A DNA stretch of 35,115 nucleotides from Planctomycetia bacterium (GCA_034440135.1 JAWXBP010000448.1:1-35115), one strand, 5' to 3'. Numbered from the stretch's first letter, positions 24,401 to 32,948 are shown. Numbers and translations: made by a program. Notes: generated by a model not told the origin, from the letters alone.

Positions 24401-26158
24401 CATGTGGTGGCAGTGTATCGTTCCGCAACGGAAGTCCGCTTTTATGTGAATGGGGCTGAAGTGCCGTTGTTCGGGCCGACTGTTGCGGAAAATGCTCCTG
24501 ACAATCCCCTCCACGCCCGCTTGGGAATGCGCACGGACAACACGCTCGCGTTCCACGGCGCGATCGACGACGTGCGGATTTACAGTCGAGCGCTGAGCAC
24601 GTCTGAAGCGGCGGGGTTGTTTACTTTGGTCCCATCAGTGGACACCCATAGCGTTGTGATCGACTGGGGGCACGGCACGACCTCGGATGCGGTCGTTGAT
24701 GCCGTTGCACACACCTTCACCGCGACGCACATGTACCTCGACGACGACCCCAGTGGGACGCCGGCGGATGTGTATACAATCTCCGCAACCGTGAACGATG
24801 ATGATGGCGGCAGCGGCGCGGCCGCGACCGACGTGACCGTGGCCAATGTCGCGCCGACTGTGGCGATCACGGCGATTCCGATCGTCATTAACGTCGGTCA
24901 GCCGTTCACGCTGCAAGCGCTGGCCGACGACCCCGGCAAGCTGGATACGATTGCCTTCCACTGGCAGGTCACGCGAAACGGACAGTCAGTCGCCGTGGGG
25001 GCAGGCGAGTCGTTCACGTTCACGCCGTTGGAGTCGACGGCCTATCTTTTCACGCTCACCGGTGTCGATGATGACGGTGGAATCGGTACAGCGCAAAGTG
25101 TTCTCGAAGCCGGACCTTGCGCGCTGCCAGGCGATACGAACGGCGACTGCTCCGTCGGCGTGGTCGATCTGAACAACGTCCGAAATCACTTCGGCGAAAC
25201 GGGGCTGGGGGTTGTGGATCTGTCGTTCAACGCCCCAGCGCCGGGCACGCTCCTGGATAAGGATAGCGTGGGGACTGGCTTCACGCACCGCTTGCCGGGT
25301 ACCGGAGACAACCTGCCGGTGACCGATCCAAACATGGACCTGGAGCCAGGGATCAACGGAAGATTGCTGCTCAAAAGTACGCAATCAAACGCTAACGGGG
25401 GGCTGAACCTGGCAGTATTGGAAGCGCCAGGCGTGTTCCAAGAAGGGATTGCGCAAGACGACTTGAATCTGACGGCGACCTTCCGGAACGTACAAGTGCC
25501 GAACAGCGGTGACAACCTGACGCTGTATGCCGGCACGGCGTGGGATAACGCCGTGCGCGTCGGCTTTCATGATTCGAACGTCTACCACCTCGCCATCAAT
25601 CGCGGCGGCGTCGACGAGATTCTCTATTCAACGGCGATTAACGCCTTCGCGCCTGGTGATGATGTTACTCTCACCTTGTCGCGTCGCGCAGGGAAGTGGT
25701 CTGTGTCATGGCAGAATCAGGCGCACCCGGTCGCGAGTGGCGAGTCGCCATCATTCGAATTGCCGTGGTTGAACGTCGAATCGAACCTGTACTTGGGGGT
25801 CCAGCATGCCAGCCCGACCACCGCGGTTCAGCAAACCGCCACAATCGACAGCTTCACGCTCGACATTTTGCGGCCAATTCCTGGGGATTCCAACGGCGAC
25901 TTCATCGTCGACTTGAACGACCTGAATGCGGTGCGGAACAACTTTGGGACGAGCTTCCCGTCGCCGCAGGCCGGCTTTAGCGTCGCGGGTCCGCCAAGAG
26001 TGACCGCGGTTGAAGCCAACAGGGTTCAAGTTCAGCGCGACGCGACCGACGCGGTTTTTGCCCGTATGGCGACGGACGCGATGCAATCGGGCTGGATGGA
26101 CGCTGGCTTGGAGCGGTTAGCTTTCCCGGCCCAGCGACGAGGGAAGTTGCGTCGGTAG
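21452..26158 (+). CDS. Large secreted LEPR-XLL protein with duplicated C-type lectin/Ig modules, PKD, LamG and split dockerin
   Basis: I start this 1,568-residue protein at the ATG at 21452, which has AAGGA six bases upstream; an in-frame GTG at 21416 lacks such a site. Residues 34-44 (MESLETRALLS) form the LEPR-XLL motif. Two C-type lectin-like domains (about 65-205 and 350-498) each contain GHLATI, a WIG- or IGF-type strand, TNWQP or W.HNQPS, and a WND. Each is followed by an SbsA-like Ig domain (about 215-325 and 508-625), so the pair is an internal duplication. PKD-type domains follow (about 630-820), then a LamG/concanavalin-like domain (about 857-1060, ARYDFNGDVADLSG) and two more PKD-like domains. 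A dockerin half at about 1227 is separated from its partner at about 1478 by a ~225-residue beta-rich domain. Carbohydrate binding outside the cell is likely; no catalytic domain is seen. Confidence 0.92.
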   Translation: MPLANRTGVIRNRRGPDQSSYRSRLGMNGTTLRMESLETRALLSVQPLGITAIEGPRVPLNSTVMEWAVNPQNRHPYLLLAQSNWTNGEAMANALEGHLATINSNSENNWVWDTFVPTHQNGPPPYGRRLLWIGLNDAGQEGAYEWADGQGADYTNWQPDQPTGEGEDFVQMGYGDYNDFDPTWNDLADVSFQDPFPMHGVVEVPFSVRRIPVPESSTLDFKPEQLAIAFSGALSTIGGATGAASVTNPENWRLTRNGEDASQHLAQVTLLLNQTSDEYEAVITFDAPLDAGSYQLTALDSIRDVDGVPIDGDSDGHLGGDFSRAFSVFPQYSNVEVFVASGLIPLAEPPFVQWHSGDGGNDHAYEFVADTLDWHDANADATTRERPMGFTNGHLATISSAAENGFFGAALPHSQALIGFTDEAREGEWRWIDDTDGIWQDPNEFAAPIQTAYTAWGHNQPSSDEGSGGEDFAHIHYSQVGDWNDVDDAVFPYLVEYDPLPVLLAPDPISEAEHLSFDVPQLVVSFSEELDTAAGSLNPHSPTNLANWTLSRNGVDVSSRIAAIDWLFNPDRNRYEAVLSLDAPLGAGAYLLTARDGIHDLAGNALDGDYDGEPGGDFTRTFYIGNASPSADAGGPYAIAEGESLQLDASGSTDPDEGQALIYSWDLNGDGDYSDASGVGPLLSWAELTALGIADVGTYALRLRVTDDAGAASDADTTVTITNAAPSNLQLDPLEAYLEGSEVVLTGRFDDPGQGDSHTVSIDWGDGQTTALPVALGARNFSVAHSYLDNNPAGYFTAQVTVSDDDGGETTASQDIFISNADPTIVDLIATPNAVDEGSTVTVTGRIADPSFDVLNGLTARYDFNGDVADLSGFGNDGTVFGPVPTADRFGIPDGAFLFDGEDDYIQLPESSAFDSTDYSVSLWFRAESTPAQAGMLISKGQNNVEIHTAGHTGATSMTFLPRYGGGQDWHTETDAYALHEWTHVVAVYRSATEVRFYVNGAEVPLFGPTVAENAPDNPLHARLGMRTDNTLAFHGAIDDVRIYSRALSTSEAAGLFTLVPSVDTHSVVIDWGHGTTSDAVVDAVAHTFTATHMYLDDDPSGTPADVYTISATVNDDDGGSGAAATDVTVANVAPTVAITAIPIVINVGQPFTLQALADDPGKLDTIAFHWQVTRNGQSVAVGAGESFTFTPLESTAYLFTLTGVDDDGGIGTAQSVLEAGPCALPGDTNGDCSVGVVDLNNVRNHFGETGLGVVDLSFNAPAPGTLLDKDSVGTGFTHRLPGTGDNLPVTDPNMDLEPGINGRLLLKSTQSNANGGLNLAVLEAPGVFQEGIAQDDLNLTATFRNVQVPNSGDNLTLYAGTAWDNAVRVGFHDSNVYHLAINRGGVDEILYSTAINAFAPGDDVTLTLSRRAGKWSVSWQNQAHPVASGESPSFELPWLNVESNLYLGVQHASPTTAVQQTATIDSFTLDILRPIPGDSNGDFIVDLNDLNAVRNNFGTSFPSPQAGFSVAGPPRVTAVEANRVQVQRDATDAVFARMATDAMQSGWMDAGLERLAFPAQRRGKLRR

Positions 26159-26245
26159 AGAAGCAAAGGCCGAGGTGCCATACAACTGGCCGGCGGTATC
26201 GAGTGCGAGTTGTTCGGAATTTGATTTGCGCGGCAGCGAACGTGG

Positions 26246-26275
26246 TTGCATCGGAACGCGCCTCATGGATATTAG
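26246..26275 (+). promoter_or_regulatory. Candidate promoter for the cas interference operon
   Basis: TTGCAT (26246-26251) and TATTAG (26270-26275) are separated by 18 bases, each matching the sigma-70 consensus at four of six positions. They lie 115 bases ahead of the cas3 ATG in the only gap before the operon. This is a weak sequence-only call. Confidence 0.25.
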
Positions 26276-26390
26276 GGCCAAAATTAGTGCGAAACGATCG
26301 TGTACTTGCTTGCCATGCTGAGCGAGATCGAGCGAAAATGAAGACTAGTGAAGTCGATTCCATTGGACGGCAACTGAAAGGTTATTGTGG

Positions 26391-29084
26391 ATGACATGCA
26401 ATAGGTTGCCGAGCGTAGAATTCGACGAGGCATTTCGGCGGTTGACAGGGAATGCTCCGTTTCCCTGGCAATGTTCACTCTATAACGAGTGGTTTTTGCA
26501 TGGCAAGATTCCGTCTGGCTGCGATATCCCCACCGGATTGGGCAAGACGAGCGTGATCGCTGTGTGGCTGATTGCATTGGCCAACGGGGCAAATCTGCCG
26601 CGGCGCCTGGTGTATATTGTGAATCGCCGTACCGTGGTTGATCAAACGACGACCGAGGTGGAGAAGCTTCGCGCCAAGATCGTTGAAAGTGAGCTCGACG
26701 TCGGACTCAGAGCGCTATGCGGGGTTCCGTTACCTGATAAGGAGCCACCGCTGGCCATCAGCACTCTGCGCGGCCAATTCGCCGACAATCGCGAATGGTC
26801 CGCTGACCCCTCGCGTCCAGCGGTGATTTGCGGCACGGTGGACATGATCGGTTCACGGTTGCTGTTCAGCGGTTACGGCGTGGGCTTCAAGGGGAGGCCG
26901 CTGCATGCGGGCTTTCTCGGCCAGGATGTGCTGTACGCACATGACGAGGCGCATCTGGAGCCGGCGTTTCAGCACTTGTTGACTGCCATCAAGAAAGAAC
27001 AAGGTCGCTGTAGGGATTGCTCGCCGTTCCACGTCATGGAACTCTCGGCGACCTCGCGCGGAGAGGACTCGAGCGTGCAGGAAGCGATCTTTCGGCTAAC
27101 CGACGAAGAACGGAGTCCGCCGAAGCTGTTACCCGATGATCCCACAGAGCCGATCCATTGCGCCTGGCACCGCTTAAGGGCGACCAAGTCGCTGGCGTTG
27201 CATCGAATCGAGGACGAAAAGAAGGAGCTGGCGGACAAAATCGCGCAGTTGGCGATTGAGCACACGGTATCCGGGTCCGCTGTATTGATCTTCGTGCGAA
27301 CGCTCGATGACGTGAAAAAGGTTTACGAAAAGCTGACCGCAAAGGGCTCCGGCATCGACGCGAATCATGTCCAGACGCTGACCGGAACAATGCGCGGTTG
27401 GGAGCGCGATCGCATGGCGGACCCGCGCCGAAGCGATGCGTCTCCCGTGTTCGCCCGGTTCCTTAAGCCGCCAAGAAAAGACGCTCCGGAGGAAGAGCAA
27501 TGGCGGATCGAACCGATCGGTAGCGCGGTGTACCTGATTTGCACGAGCGCGGGCGAAGTGGGGGTCAATCTCTCGGCCGACCACATGGCCTGCGACCTGT
27601 CCACCTTCGAGAGCATGACTCAACGGTTCGGGCGCGTAAACCGGTTCGGCAATCGCAAAGATACGCGCATTGACGTGGTTTATCCGGCCACCTTCGACGA
27701 CAAGCATCCGCTCACGCCAGCTCGCCGGGCCACGAAGGAACTTCTGGAACGCCTGAACTGCGACGCTAGCCCACTGACTTTGAGCAACCTCGACGCCAAG
27801 CAACGCCAAGGCGCCTTTGCGCCGAAACCTATGATCCTGCCCGCCACCGAAACCCTTTTTGACGCCTGGGCGCTGACCAGTATCCGGGGCAAGATGCCCG
27901 GGCGCCCGGAGGTGGCGGATTATTTACATGGGATCGCGGAGTGGGAACCGCCGCGAACCCGAGTCGCGTGGCGGGAGGAGGTTAATCTCGTCGTCGGTGA
28001 TCGGCTCGAACGCTATGAGCCCATAGACTTGTTGGACGAGTACGCCCTTCTCCCCCGCGAGTTGCTCAGCGATGCTAGTGAGCGAGTGCTGAGGGAACTC
28101 GATGCGATGCGCGACCGCTTGTTGGGGGCTGTGTATCCGGTGTGGCTGGTCAACGATAGTGGCGAAGTCGAGGTGCTGACGCTCGAAAAGCTGCTTTCGG
28201 TGGACAAGAAGCAAGCGACCGCTCGCATCAAGGACCGTACGTTGTTGCTACCTCCTTCCGCTGGAGGATTGTCTTCCAGCGGTATTCTGGATGGCGCATC
28301 ACCACACGCTTACGACGTGGCTGACAAGTCCAATGGGGACGATGACGACCGCATTCGCGTGTTGTCCGATGACGCGGGCTACGACACGAAGACCAAAGGG
28401 ATGCGCCGCGTGCTAAGCGTCGAACTGGACCTCGGCGGGGAGGGCGACGAGCCCCGCGCATGGGACTGGTTCAAACGCAGGCCGCTGGAAGGCGGGCGCA
28501 CCGCTCAGCGGCCGGTGCGATGGGACGTGCATGTGAAGGACGTAGTGGACCATTGCGATTTTATCTTGGGGCGGCTCAAACTGCCAACGGACATCAAGCA
28601 GGCCATCCATATTGCGGCTAGGCTACATGATCACGGCAAGCGGCGCGAGCAGTTTCAGTTCGGGCTGGGCAATCGCAATTATCCGGAACGAGTGCTGGCT
28701 AAGTCGGGGGGCGCCGCAGTGCGATTTCCGGAGACGTATCGTCACGAGTTCGGCTCCATCATTGACGCAGCCGAGGAGGCCGAATTTCAAGCCCTCACCA
28801 CGGAATTGCAGGACCTCGTGCTGCACTTGATCGCCGCGCATCACGGTCGAGCCCGGCCGCACTTCCCTCTGGACGAGGCGTACGACCCGGACCACCGCCC
28901 GATCATCAGTGACGCCGTGGCCACCGAGGTTCCCCGTCGATTCGCGCGGCTGCAGCGCCGCTATGGCCGCTGGGGCCTCGCGTATTTGGAATCACTGCTC
29001 CGCGCCGCCGACTGGGCCGCCAGCGCCGAACCATCGGAGTTCGAGTCACAATCCGAGCGGCAAATGCAGGAGGTAGCGCCATGA
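26391..29084 (+). CDS. cas3: Cas3 helicase-nuclease, type I-U/I-G form (HD domain C-terminal)
   Basis: This is an 897-residue Cas3. The helicase comes first: Walker A PTGLGKTS (47-54), DEAH box (185-188), motif III ELSATS (217-222) and motif VI QRFGRVNRFG (411-420). The HD nuclease comes last: LHDHGK with H746-D747 and a further AHHGRARPHF (H817-H818). In most type I systems the HD domain is N-terminal; helicase-then-HD is the order known from type I-U. After Cascade binds a target, Cas3 unwinds and cuts the displaced DNA strand in the cytoplasm. I prefer the ATG at 26391 (GAAAGG some 9 bases upstream) to the TTG two codons earlier. It overlaps csb3 by 4 bp (ATGA) and opens the interference operon. 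All key motifs look intact. Confidence 0.95.
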   Translation: MTCNRLPSVEFDEAFRRLTGNAPFPWQCSLYNEWFLHGKIPSGCDIPTGLGKTSVIAVWLIALANGANLPRRLVYIVNRRTVVDQTTTEVEKLRAKIVESELDVGLRALCGVPLPDKEPPLAISTLRGQFADNREWSADPSRPAVICGTVDMIGSRLLFSGYGVGFKGRPLHAGFLGQDVLYAHDEAHLEPAFQHLLTAIKKEQGRCRDCSPFHVMELSATSRGEDSSVQEAIFRLTDEERSPPKLLPDDPTEPIHCAWHRLRATKSLALHRIEDEKKELADKIAQLAIEHTVSGSAVLIFVRTLDDVKKVYEKLTAKGSGIDANHVQTLTGTMRGWERDRMADPRRSDASPVFARFLKPPRKDAPEEEQWRIEPIGSAVYLICTSAGEVGVNLSADHMACDLSTFESMTQRFGRVNRFGNRKDTRIDVVYPATFDDKHPLTPARRATKELLERLNCDASPLTLSNLDAKQRQGAFAPKPMILPATETLFDAWALTSIRGKMPGRPEVADYLHGIAEWEPPRTRVAWREEVNLVVGDRLERYEPIDLLDEYALLPRELLSDASERVLRELDAMRDRLLGAVYPVWLVNDSGEVEVLTLEKLLSVDKKQATARIKDRTLLLPPSAGGLSSSGILDGASPHAYDVADKSNGDDDDRIRVLSDDAGYDTKTKGMRRVLSVELDLGGEGDEPRAWDWFKRRPLEGGRTAQRPVRWDVHVKDVVDHCDFILGRLKLPTDIKQAIHIAARLHDHGKRREQFQFGLGNRNYPERVLAKSGGAAVRFPETYRHEFGSIIDAAEEAEFQALTTELQDLVLHLIAAHHGRARPHFPLDEAYDPDHRPIISDAVATEVPRRFARLQRRYGRWGLAYLESLLRAADWAASAEPSEFESQSERQMQEVAP

Positions 29085-29872
29085 CCAACTATCCGGAACC
29101 GGCATGGTGGGTCAGCGTAGACGTGACCAACCCTGGGCAATTCTTCGCCTGCTGCGGACTGTTGGAAATGGCGGACCGGCTTTGGCCTGGAGCGGAGGGG
29201 TGGTTTGAGAATGATGCGAGGTTGTTCCACGTTGCTTGCGGTGGAACGCTGCCCACGCTCGTCGACGCCATCGCCAACGCCGTTCTTGTGCATTCCAACA
29301 AAGCAGATCCATACTCATCGCCGCTGGTTATCGCTAACCCGTTTCGTGCGCTATCAGTCGACTGGTGGGAAACGGACCGGATTGGCGCTAAGGACTTAAA
29401 GGTGTGGGCTGGAACGATGGAGAGCTTCGGGATTGCATGTGCGATGCAGCAAGCTATCAGAGACAAGCGGTTTCACGGGCCACAGCTGCTTGATATCGGC
29501 ATGGTCGTGACAAATCCGCACGATCCGTCCAAGAAGAAAGAGCCGTTCTATTTCGATTCTCGGCGAGCACCGAATGCGCACTCCCGAGACGTCGGCTTTT
29601 CGCTCAATGACATGCAATTCACGAGCATCGCCCATCCCGCCGTCGAACTCCTGTGCCTAATCGGGCTCCAAGTGGCTCGACCGGCGACTACTTCAGTCCG
29701 GCGAGTGTACGACTACTTTACCTGGAGCTCGCCGCTTGCTTCCAGCCTGCTCCTGGCAGCTTCAACCGGCAGCCTTGCTATGCGAGGTCAGCGAGCATAT
29801 CGCTTCGAGAACTGGTTTCGCACTGGTCAGAAGAAACACAAAGCATTCCGATCCGCCGTCCCAATTAATTGA
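29081..29872 (+). CDS. csb3: Csb3 (GSU0052/Cas8u2-type) Cascade subunit
   Basis: The 263-residue protein begins WWVSVDVTNPGQFFACCGLL then EMADRLWPGAEGWFE. The NPGxFFACCGLLE segment near residue 15 is typical of the small Cas8-like subunit of type I-U. Its place between cas3 and csb1 is the place of Csb3 in the Geobacter-type locus. The role inferred for the family is the large-subunit function: PAM recognition and Cas3 recruitment within the crRNA complex. A strong AGGAGG at 29068-29073 sits seven bases before the ATG, inside the end of cas3, with ATGA overlap. The C-terminus (YRFENWFRTG...) looks like a natural end and not a truncation. Csx17, the alternative Cas8u1, shares the NPGxF start but is normally much longer. 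Confidence 0.85.
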   Translation: MTNYPEPAWWVSVDVTNPGQFFACCGLLEMADRLWPGAEGWFENDARLFHVACGGTLPTLVDAIANAVLVHSNKADPYSSPLVIANPFRALSVDWWETDRIGAKDLKVWAGTMESFGIACAMQQAIRDKRFHGPQLLDIGMVVTNPHDPSKKKEPFYFDSRRAPNAHSRDVGFSLNDMQFTSIAHPAVELLCLIGLQVARPATTSVRRVYDYFTWSSPLASSLLLAASTGSLAMRGQRAYRFENWFRTGQKKHKAFRSAVPIN

Positions 29873-29884
29873 GGAGCGCCTGAA

Positions 29885-30997
29885 ATGTCAGGGTTGTCGA
29901 GTTTCGACCAATACTTAGACGATGCAGGTCCCCCGGCACTCGTCATCCGTGAATATCTCATGCCAGTCGAAGGGGACGGCGGCGTATTGTTCCCCGCGAC
30001 GTTCGCCGCCGGGGACGGATTTGCCGGCGGTTACAACATCGACACGGACACCAGCGGCAAGAGTGTCTGCCTGGTTGACAGCGTTGGATCCCAGGCGAAT
30101 CGCATCGAGCCGCTGTTTATGCAGGAGAAATACCGCGAGCTTGTCCCACAGGTCGTGATTAATGCTGGGGGGAAACAGGTCAACCTTCTCGAAGCGGGGC
30201 ATCGTGCGGGTGACGCGCTTCTGCGCTGCACTTCGCTCCAGGGGGAGTTGCGGGCCGCGTTCGATGCCGTTCTTAGGGGCGACGCCGAGCCAATGGCAAA
30301 GATCGCGCCGACGTCGCTGGTGTTCGGCGTGTGGGATTCCCGCGACACCCAAGCGAAACTTCCGCGGCTGGTCGCCTCGACGATCCGAGCATTAAACGTC
30401 CGTAGACTCACGCGTGCAGCAGTGTACACTCCTCCGCTCGACTATAGTGCGCTGGACGTGTTCAGCGCCGAAGACAGGGCGAAGGCCGAGGGTAACAATA
30501 AGAGCCCGCTTGCGCAGCGAGGCTTTGTACACAACCCTGCATCCGCGGCATATGGCGGCGTGATCGCCGATGGCGACATTCGTCGCGACGCCACGCTTGG
30601 CCTTGCGGCGCTGCGCATGCTCCATTCCGGTAAAGACCGCGACAAGACACTGGCCATGCGGAGATACATCCTCGGTTTGTCGCTGGTCGCGTTTACTTCC
30701 CCGCCTGCGAGTTACTTGCGACAAGGCTGTATGTTGGTGCTACATCCGGACCAGCCGCGCGAGTTCGTCGAAGTGCATTTCGATGGCAGGCGGGCACCGT
30801 GCGACATCTCGCATGAGATTGCGTTGGCGTTTGCGATCGAAGCCGCGAAGGGATTTGGCGTCGGAAGGAATCGAACTGTCGACTTCGAGAACGCCCGGGC
30901 CCAGAACGACGTAAAGGGGGATGAGAGCAAGAAACCCAAAGCGAAAGCCGGAAGGAAGGCGGCCGCCACGGCGCCTGAAGAGTCGGAGGAAAACTGA
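29885..30997 (+). CDS. csb1: Csb1 (Cas7-type backbone subunit, type I-U/I-G)
   Basis: This is a 370-residue RAMP protein of the GSU0053 family. Characteristic segments are ALVIREYLMPVEG near the start, SVGSQANRIEPLF at about 66-78, PTSLVFGVWDSRDTQAKLPR in the middle, and SPLAQRGFVHNPAS followed by YGGVIADGDIRRDATLGLAA. Csb1 is the Cas7 counterpart that coats the crRNA spacer along the Cascade backbone. GAGGAG at 29871-29876 precedes the ATG by eight bases. The stop shares its A with the csb2 start (TGATG), so translation is coupled. From about residue 339 there is a low-complexity tail rich in Lys, Ala and Glu (KKPKAKAGRKAAATAPEESE) that lies outside the RAMP fold and is probably flexible. 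No damaged motifs are seen. Confidence 0.93.
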   Translation: MSGLSSFDQYLDDAGPPALVIREYLMPVEGDGGVLFPATFAAGDGFAGGYNIDTDTSGKSVCLVDSVGSQANRIEPLFMQEKYRELVPQVVINAGGKQVNLLEAGHRAGDALLRCTSLQGELRAAFDAVLRGDAEPMAKIAPTSLVFGVWDSRDTQAKLPRLVASTIRALNVRRLTRAAVYTPPLDYSALDVFSAEDRAKAEGNNKSPLAQRGFVHNPASAAYGGVIADGDIRRDATLGLAALRMLHSGKDRDKTLAMRRYILGLSLVAFTSPPASYLRQGCMLVLHPDQPREFVEVHFDGRRAPCDISHEIALAFAIEAAKGFGVGRNRTVDFENARAQNDVKGDESKKPKAKAGRKAAATAPEESEEN

Positions 30998-32514
30998 TGT
31001 CATCGTACTTCTGTCTGTCAGTCCGATTTCTTCAGCACTTCGCTCACGGACGTCGCGATGGCGCTGAGCCGGAGTGGCCGCCATCTCCCCTGCGGGCGTT
31101 TCAAGCGTTATTGGCCGCTGCGGCTGGTCGCTGGAACGAGCGAACCGAATTGGTGCACGCTGCGCCCGCGCTGCGCTGGTTGGAAAGCCAAGCGGAACCG
31201 CAAGTCGTCGCGGCCGAAGGATTGTGCTCGGAAGTGAAGTGCCTTACGTACGTGCCCGACAACACTGCTGATTTACTCGTGCCCGCCTGGAAACGAGGAG
31301 ATGTGACCGCCACCGTGAAGCGTGCAGAGAAGGTCGTGCGTCCCACGCATCTCGCCGGCGACGCGGTTCACTTTCTATATGCACTACCGCACGACCGTGC
31401 TGAGTGTGACGGCCATTTTCCGACGCTAAAAGCGGCCGCTCGTAGCATTACGCATCTTGGGTGGGGCATCGACATGGCGGTGGGCGATGCCAGTATTATC
31501 ACCGCTGACGAGGCGGCGAGCCTGCCCGGGTATTGCTGGAGACCGGCGCCAGCGGGCGGAACTCCATTGCGAGTCCCCGTGGAGGGCACGCTGGACGATT
31601 TGATGCGCAAACACCGGGATTTTCTCAATCGGCTGCCCAAGGATGGGTTTCGCCCCGTGCCGCCGCTACGGGCGTTTAGAGTCCAAGCCTACCGGCGCGG
31701 CGACATGCCGCTGCAACGTCCCTACCGCATTTTTGAGCTTCGCAACCTGGATGGTACGCGCTTTCGTTACCCGCAGAGTAAGTTTGTCTGCATCGCTGGC
31801 ATGGTTCGTCACCTGGCAATCAAGGCGATGATGAAAGCGCCGCCACGAGACGTCCCGGACGATTGGGTCGAAACCTACATCGCTGGACACGCAAAGGACG
31901 GGGCCAAGGAACATCGTCAACTATCCTATTTGCCCCTGCCGTCGATTGGGCACCTGCACACCAACCCCAGCGTTCGACGGGTCATCCTGGCTGCTTCGCC
32001 TGGCGAGGAGGAACGGCTAGATTACGTAGCGCGGCTTTTGGCGGGGCAGCCGCTCCGACCGGAGCAGGAGGATGAGTTCGCCGCGCGCGGCGTGAACGAT
32101 CCGCCGCTGCTGGTACCGATGAAAGGGGACGGAGTGTCGCGGCGCTACACGGAGTCCGCTAACATCTGGCATAGCTTCACTCCCGTCATCCTTCCCGGGC
32201 ATGATGACCACAACCCGGAAAAAACCCGAAGGTTAATTGAGCGTACGCTATCACAGTCAGGCATCGAACAACCATGCTCGTTCGAGTGGTCCGCGTTTTC
32301 ACGCTTCTCCAAGGCGCTGTCGGCCCACAAATACGACAAGGACAAGAAGCCGACCGGATACAAGCGCCCTAAACATCTTCAAACCCAAACGGCAGTTCAC
32401 CTGACGTTGCGATTCAACGACTGCGTGAATGTGCCCGGCCCGCTGGTGATCGGCGCCGGTCGCCACTGCGGGTTTGGAGTGATGGCGAATGCTGGATCTG
32501 ACGTGGACGCCTAG
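30997..32514 (+). CDS. csb2: Csb2 (Cas5-Cas6 fusion, type I-U/I-G)
   Basis: This is a 505-residue protein of the GSU0054 family. The N-terminal Cas5-like RAMP starts YFCLSVRFLQHFAHGRR, with WPPSPLRAFQALLAAAA following. The C-terminal half ends in a RAMP glycine-rich loop, GPLVIGAGRHCGFGVM (about 481-496), after the strand TAVHLTLRF. The family is regarded as a fusion of Cas5, which caps the 5' handle of the crRNA, and Cas6, which cuts the repeat in the pre-crRNA and stays on its 3' hairpin. The exact catalytic histidine cannot be assigned from sequence alone; that in GRHCGFG is one candidate. GGAGGA at 30985-30990 gives a strong ribosome site inside the end of csb1. It is the last gene of the tightly packed interference group. 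Confidence 0.93.
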   Translation: MSSYFCLSVRFLQHFAHGRRDGAEPEWPPSPLRAFQALLAAAAGRWNERTELVHAAPALRWLESQAEPQVVAAEGLCSEVKCLTYVPDNTADLLVPAWKRGDVTATVKRAEKVVRPTHLAGDAVHFLYALPHDRAECDGHFPTLKAAARSITHLGWGIDMAVGDASIITADEAASLPGYCWRPAPAGGTPLRVPVEGTLDDLMRKHRDFLNRLPKDGFRPVPPLRAFRVQAYRRGDMPLQRPYRIFELRNLDGTRFRYPQSKFVCIAGMVRHLAIKAMMKAPPRDVPDDWVETYIAGHAKDGAKEHRQLSYLPLPSIGHLHTNPSVRRVILAASPGEEERLDYVARLLAGQPLRPEQEDEFAARGVNDPPLLVPMKGDGVSRRYTESANIWHSFTPVILPGHDDHNPEKTRRLIERTLSQSGIEQPCSFEWSAFSRFSKALSAHKYDKDKKPTGYKRPKHLQTQTAVHLTLRFNDCVNVPGPLVIGAGRHCGFGVMANAGSDVDA

Positions 32515-32561
32515 TACACGTTCGCGGAGGGGACCGGCGATGGCGAAATGACGGGGCCAAC

Positions 32562-32589
32562 TTGCTTGCCGCGATGCTTGGACTACACT
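32562..32589 (+). promoter_or_regulatory. Candidate promoter for cas2 and cas4-cas1
   Basis: TTGCTT (32562-32567) and TACACT (32584-32589), 16 bases apart, lie in the 143-bp gap between csb2 and cas2. This is the only sizeable gap in the locus. The match is modest and untested; readthrough from csb2 is also possible. Confidence 0.25.
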
Positions 32590-32657
32590 AGAGCCAACGT
32601 CTCGACGGTGGACATGAATGCACGGACGCGCCCACGCTTCTGGAATGAGCGCCGGCC

Positions 32658-32948
32658 ATGCGAAGCACTTACCTCGTCTGCTACGACATCCGTGACGACA
32701 AGCGGTTACGGCAGGTATTCAAAGTCATGCGGGACTTTGGCGATCACCTGCAGTACTCGATTTTCGAGTGCCAATTCACGGCCATCGATTTGGCCAAGTG
32801 CCGGCATGTGCTGTGCGAGATTATCAAGCACACCGAGGACCAGGTGCTGTTCGTCGACTTAGGACCGACCGAAGGCCGCGGCGAGCGCGTGATTACCGCG
32901 CTCGGACAACCGTATTCGCCGATCAGCGCGCCGTGCGTTGTCGTCTAG
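32658..32948 (+). CDS. cas2: Cas2 spacer-integration subunit
   Basis: This 96-residue protein has the standard Cas2 ferredoxin-like start, YLVCYDIRDDKRLRQV, with the conserved Asp10 after the first strand. It continues FKVMRDFGDHLQYSIFECQF, then VLFVDLG for the later strand. The length is typical. Cas2 dimers bridge two Cas1 dimers in the complex that inserts new spacers next to the leader. The product starts at the ATG at 32658, without a strong Shine-Dalgarno site. It is followed 69 bases later by the cas4-cas1 fusion and is separated from csb2 by 143 bases. In the Geobacter reference locus, as I recall it, cas2 follows the cas4-cas1 gene; here it precedes it. Confidence 0.95.
   Translation: MRSTYLVCYDIRDDKRLRQVFKVMRDFGDHLQYSIFECQFTAIDLAKCRHVLCEIIKHTEDQVLFVDLGPTEGRGERVITALGQPYSPISAPCVVV

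Noticed and set aside
26203-26394. 63-codon ORF between the lectin-like gene and cas3
   Set aside because: It has no ribosome site or recognisable features and covers the probable cas promoter region.
27174-27809. 211-codon minus-strand ORF within cas3
   Set aside because: It is antisense to the Cas3 helicase motifs and has no family features.
32548-32862. 104-codon frame overlapping cas2
   Set aside because: It is a Ser/Thr/Arg-rich shadow of cas2, whose motifs are clear in the other frame.
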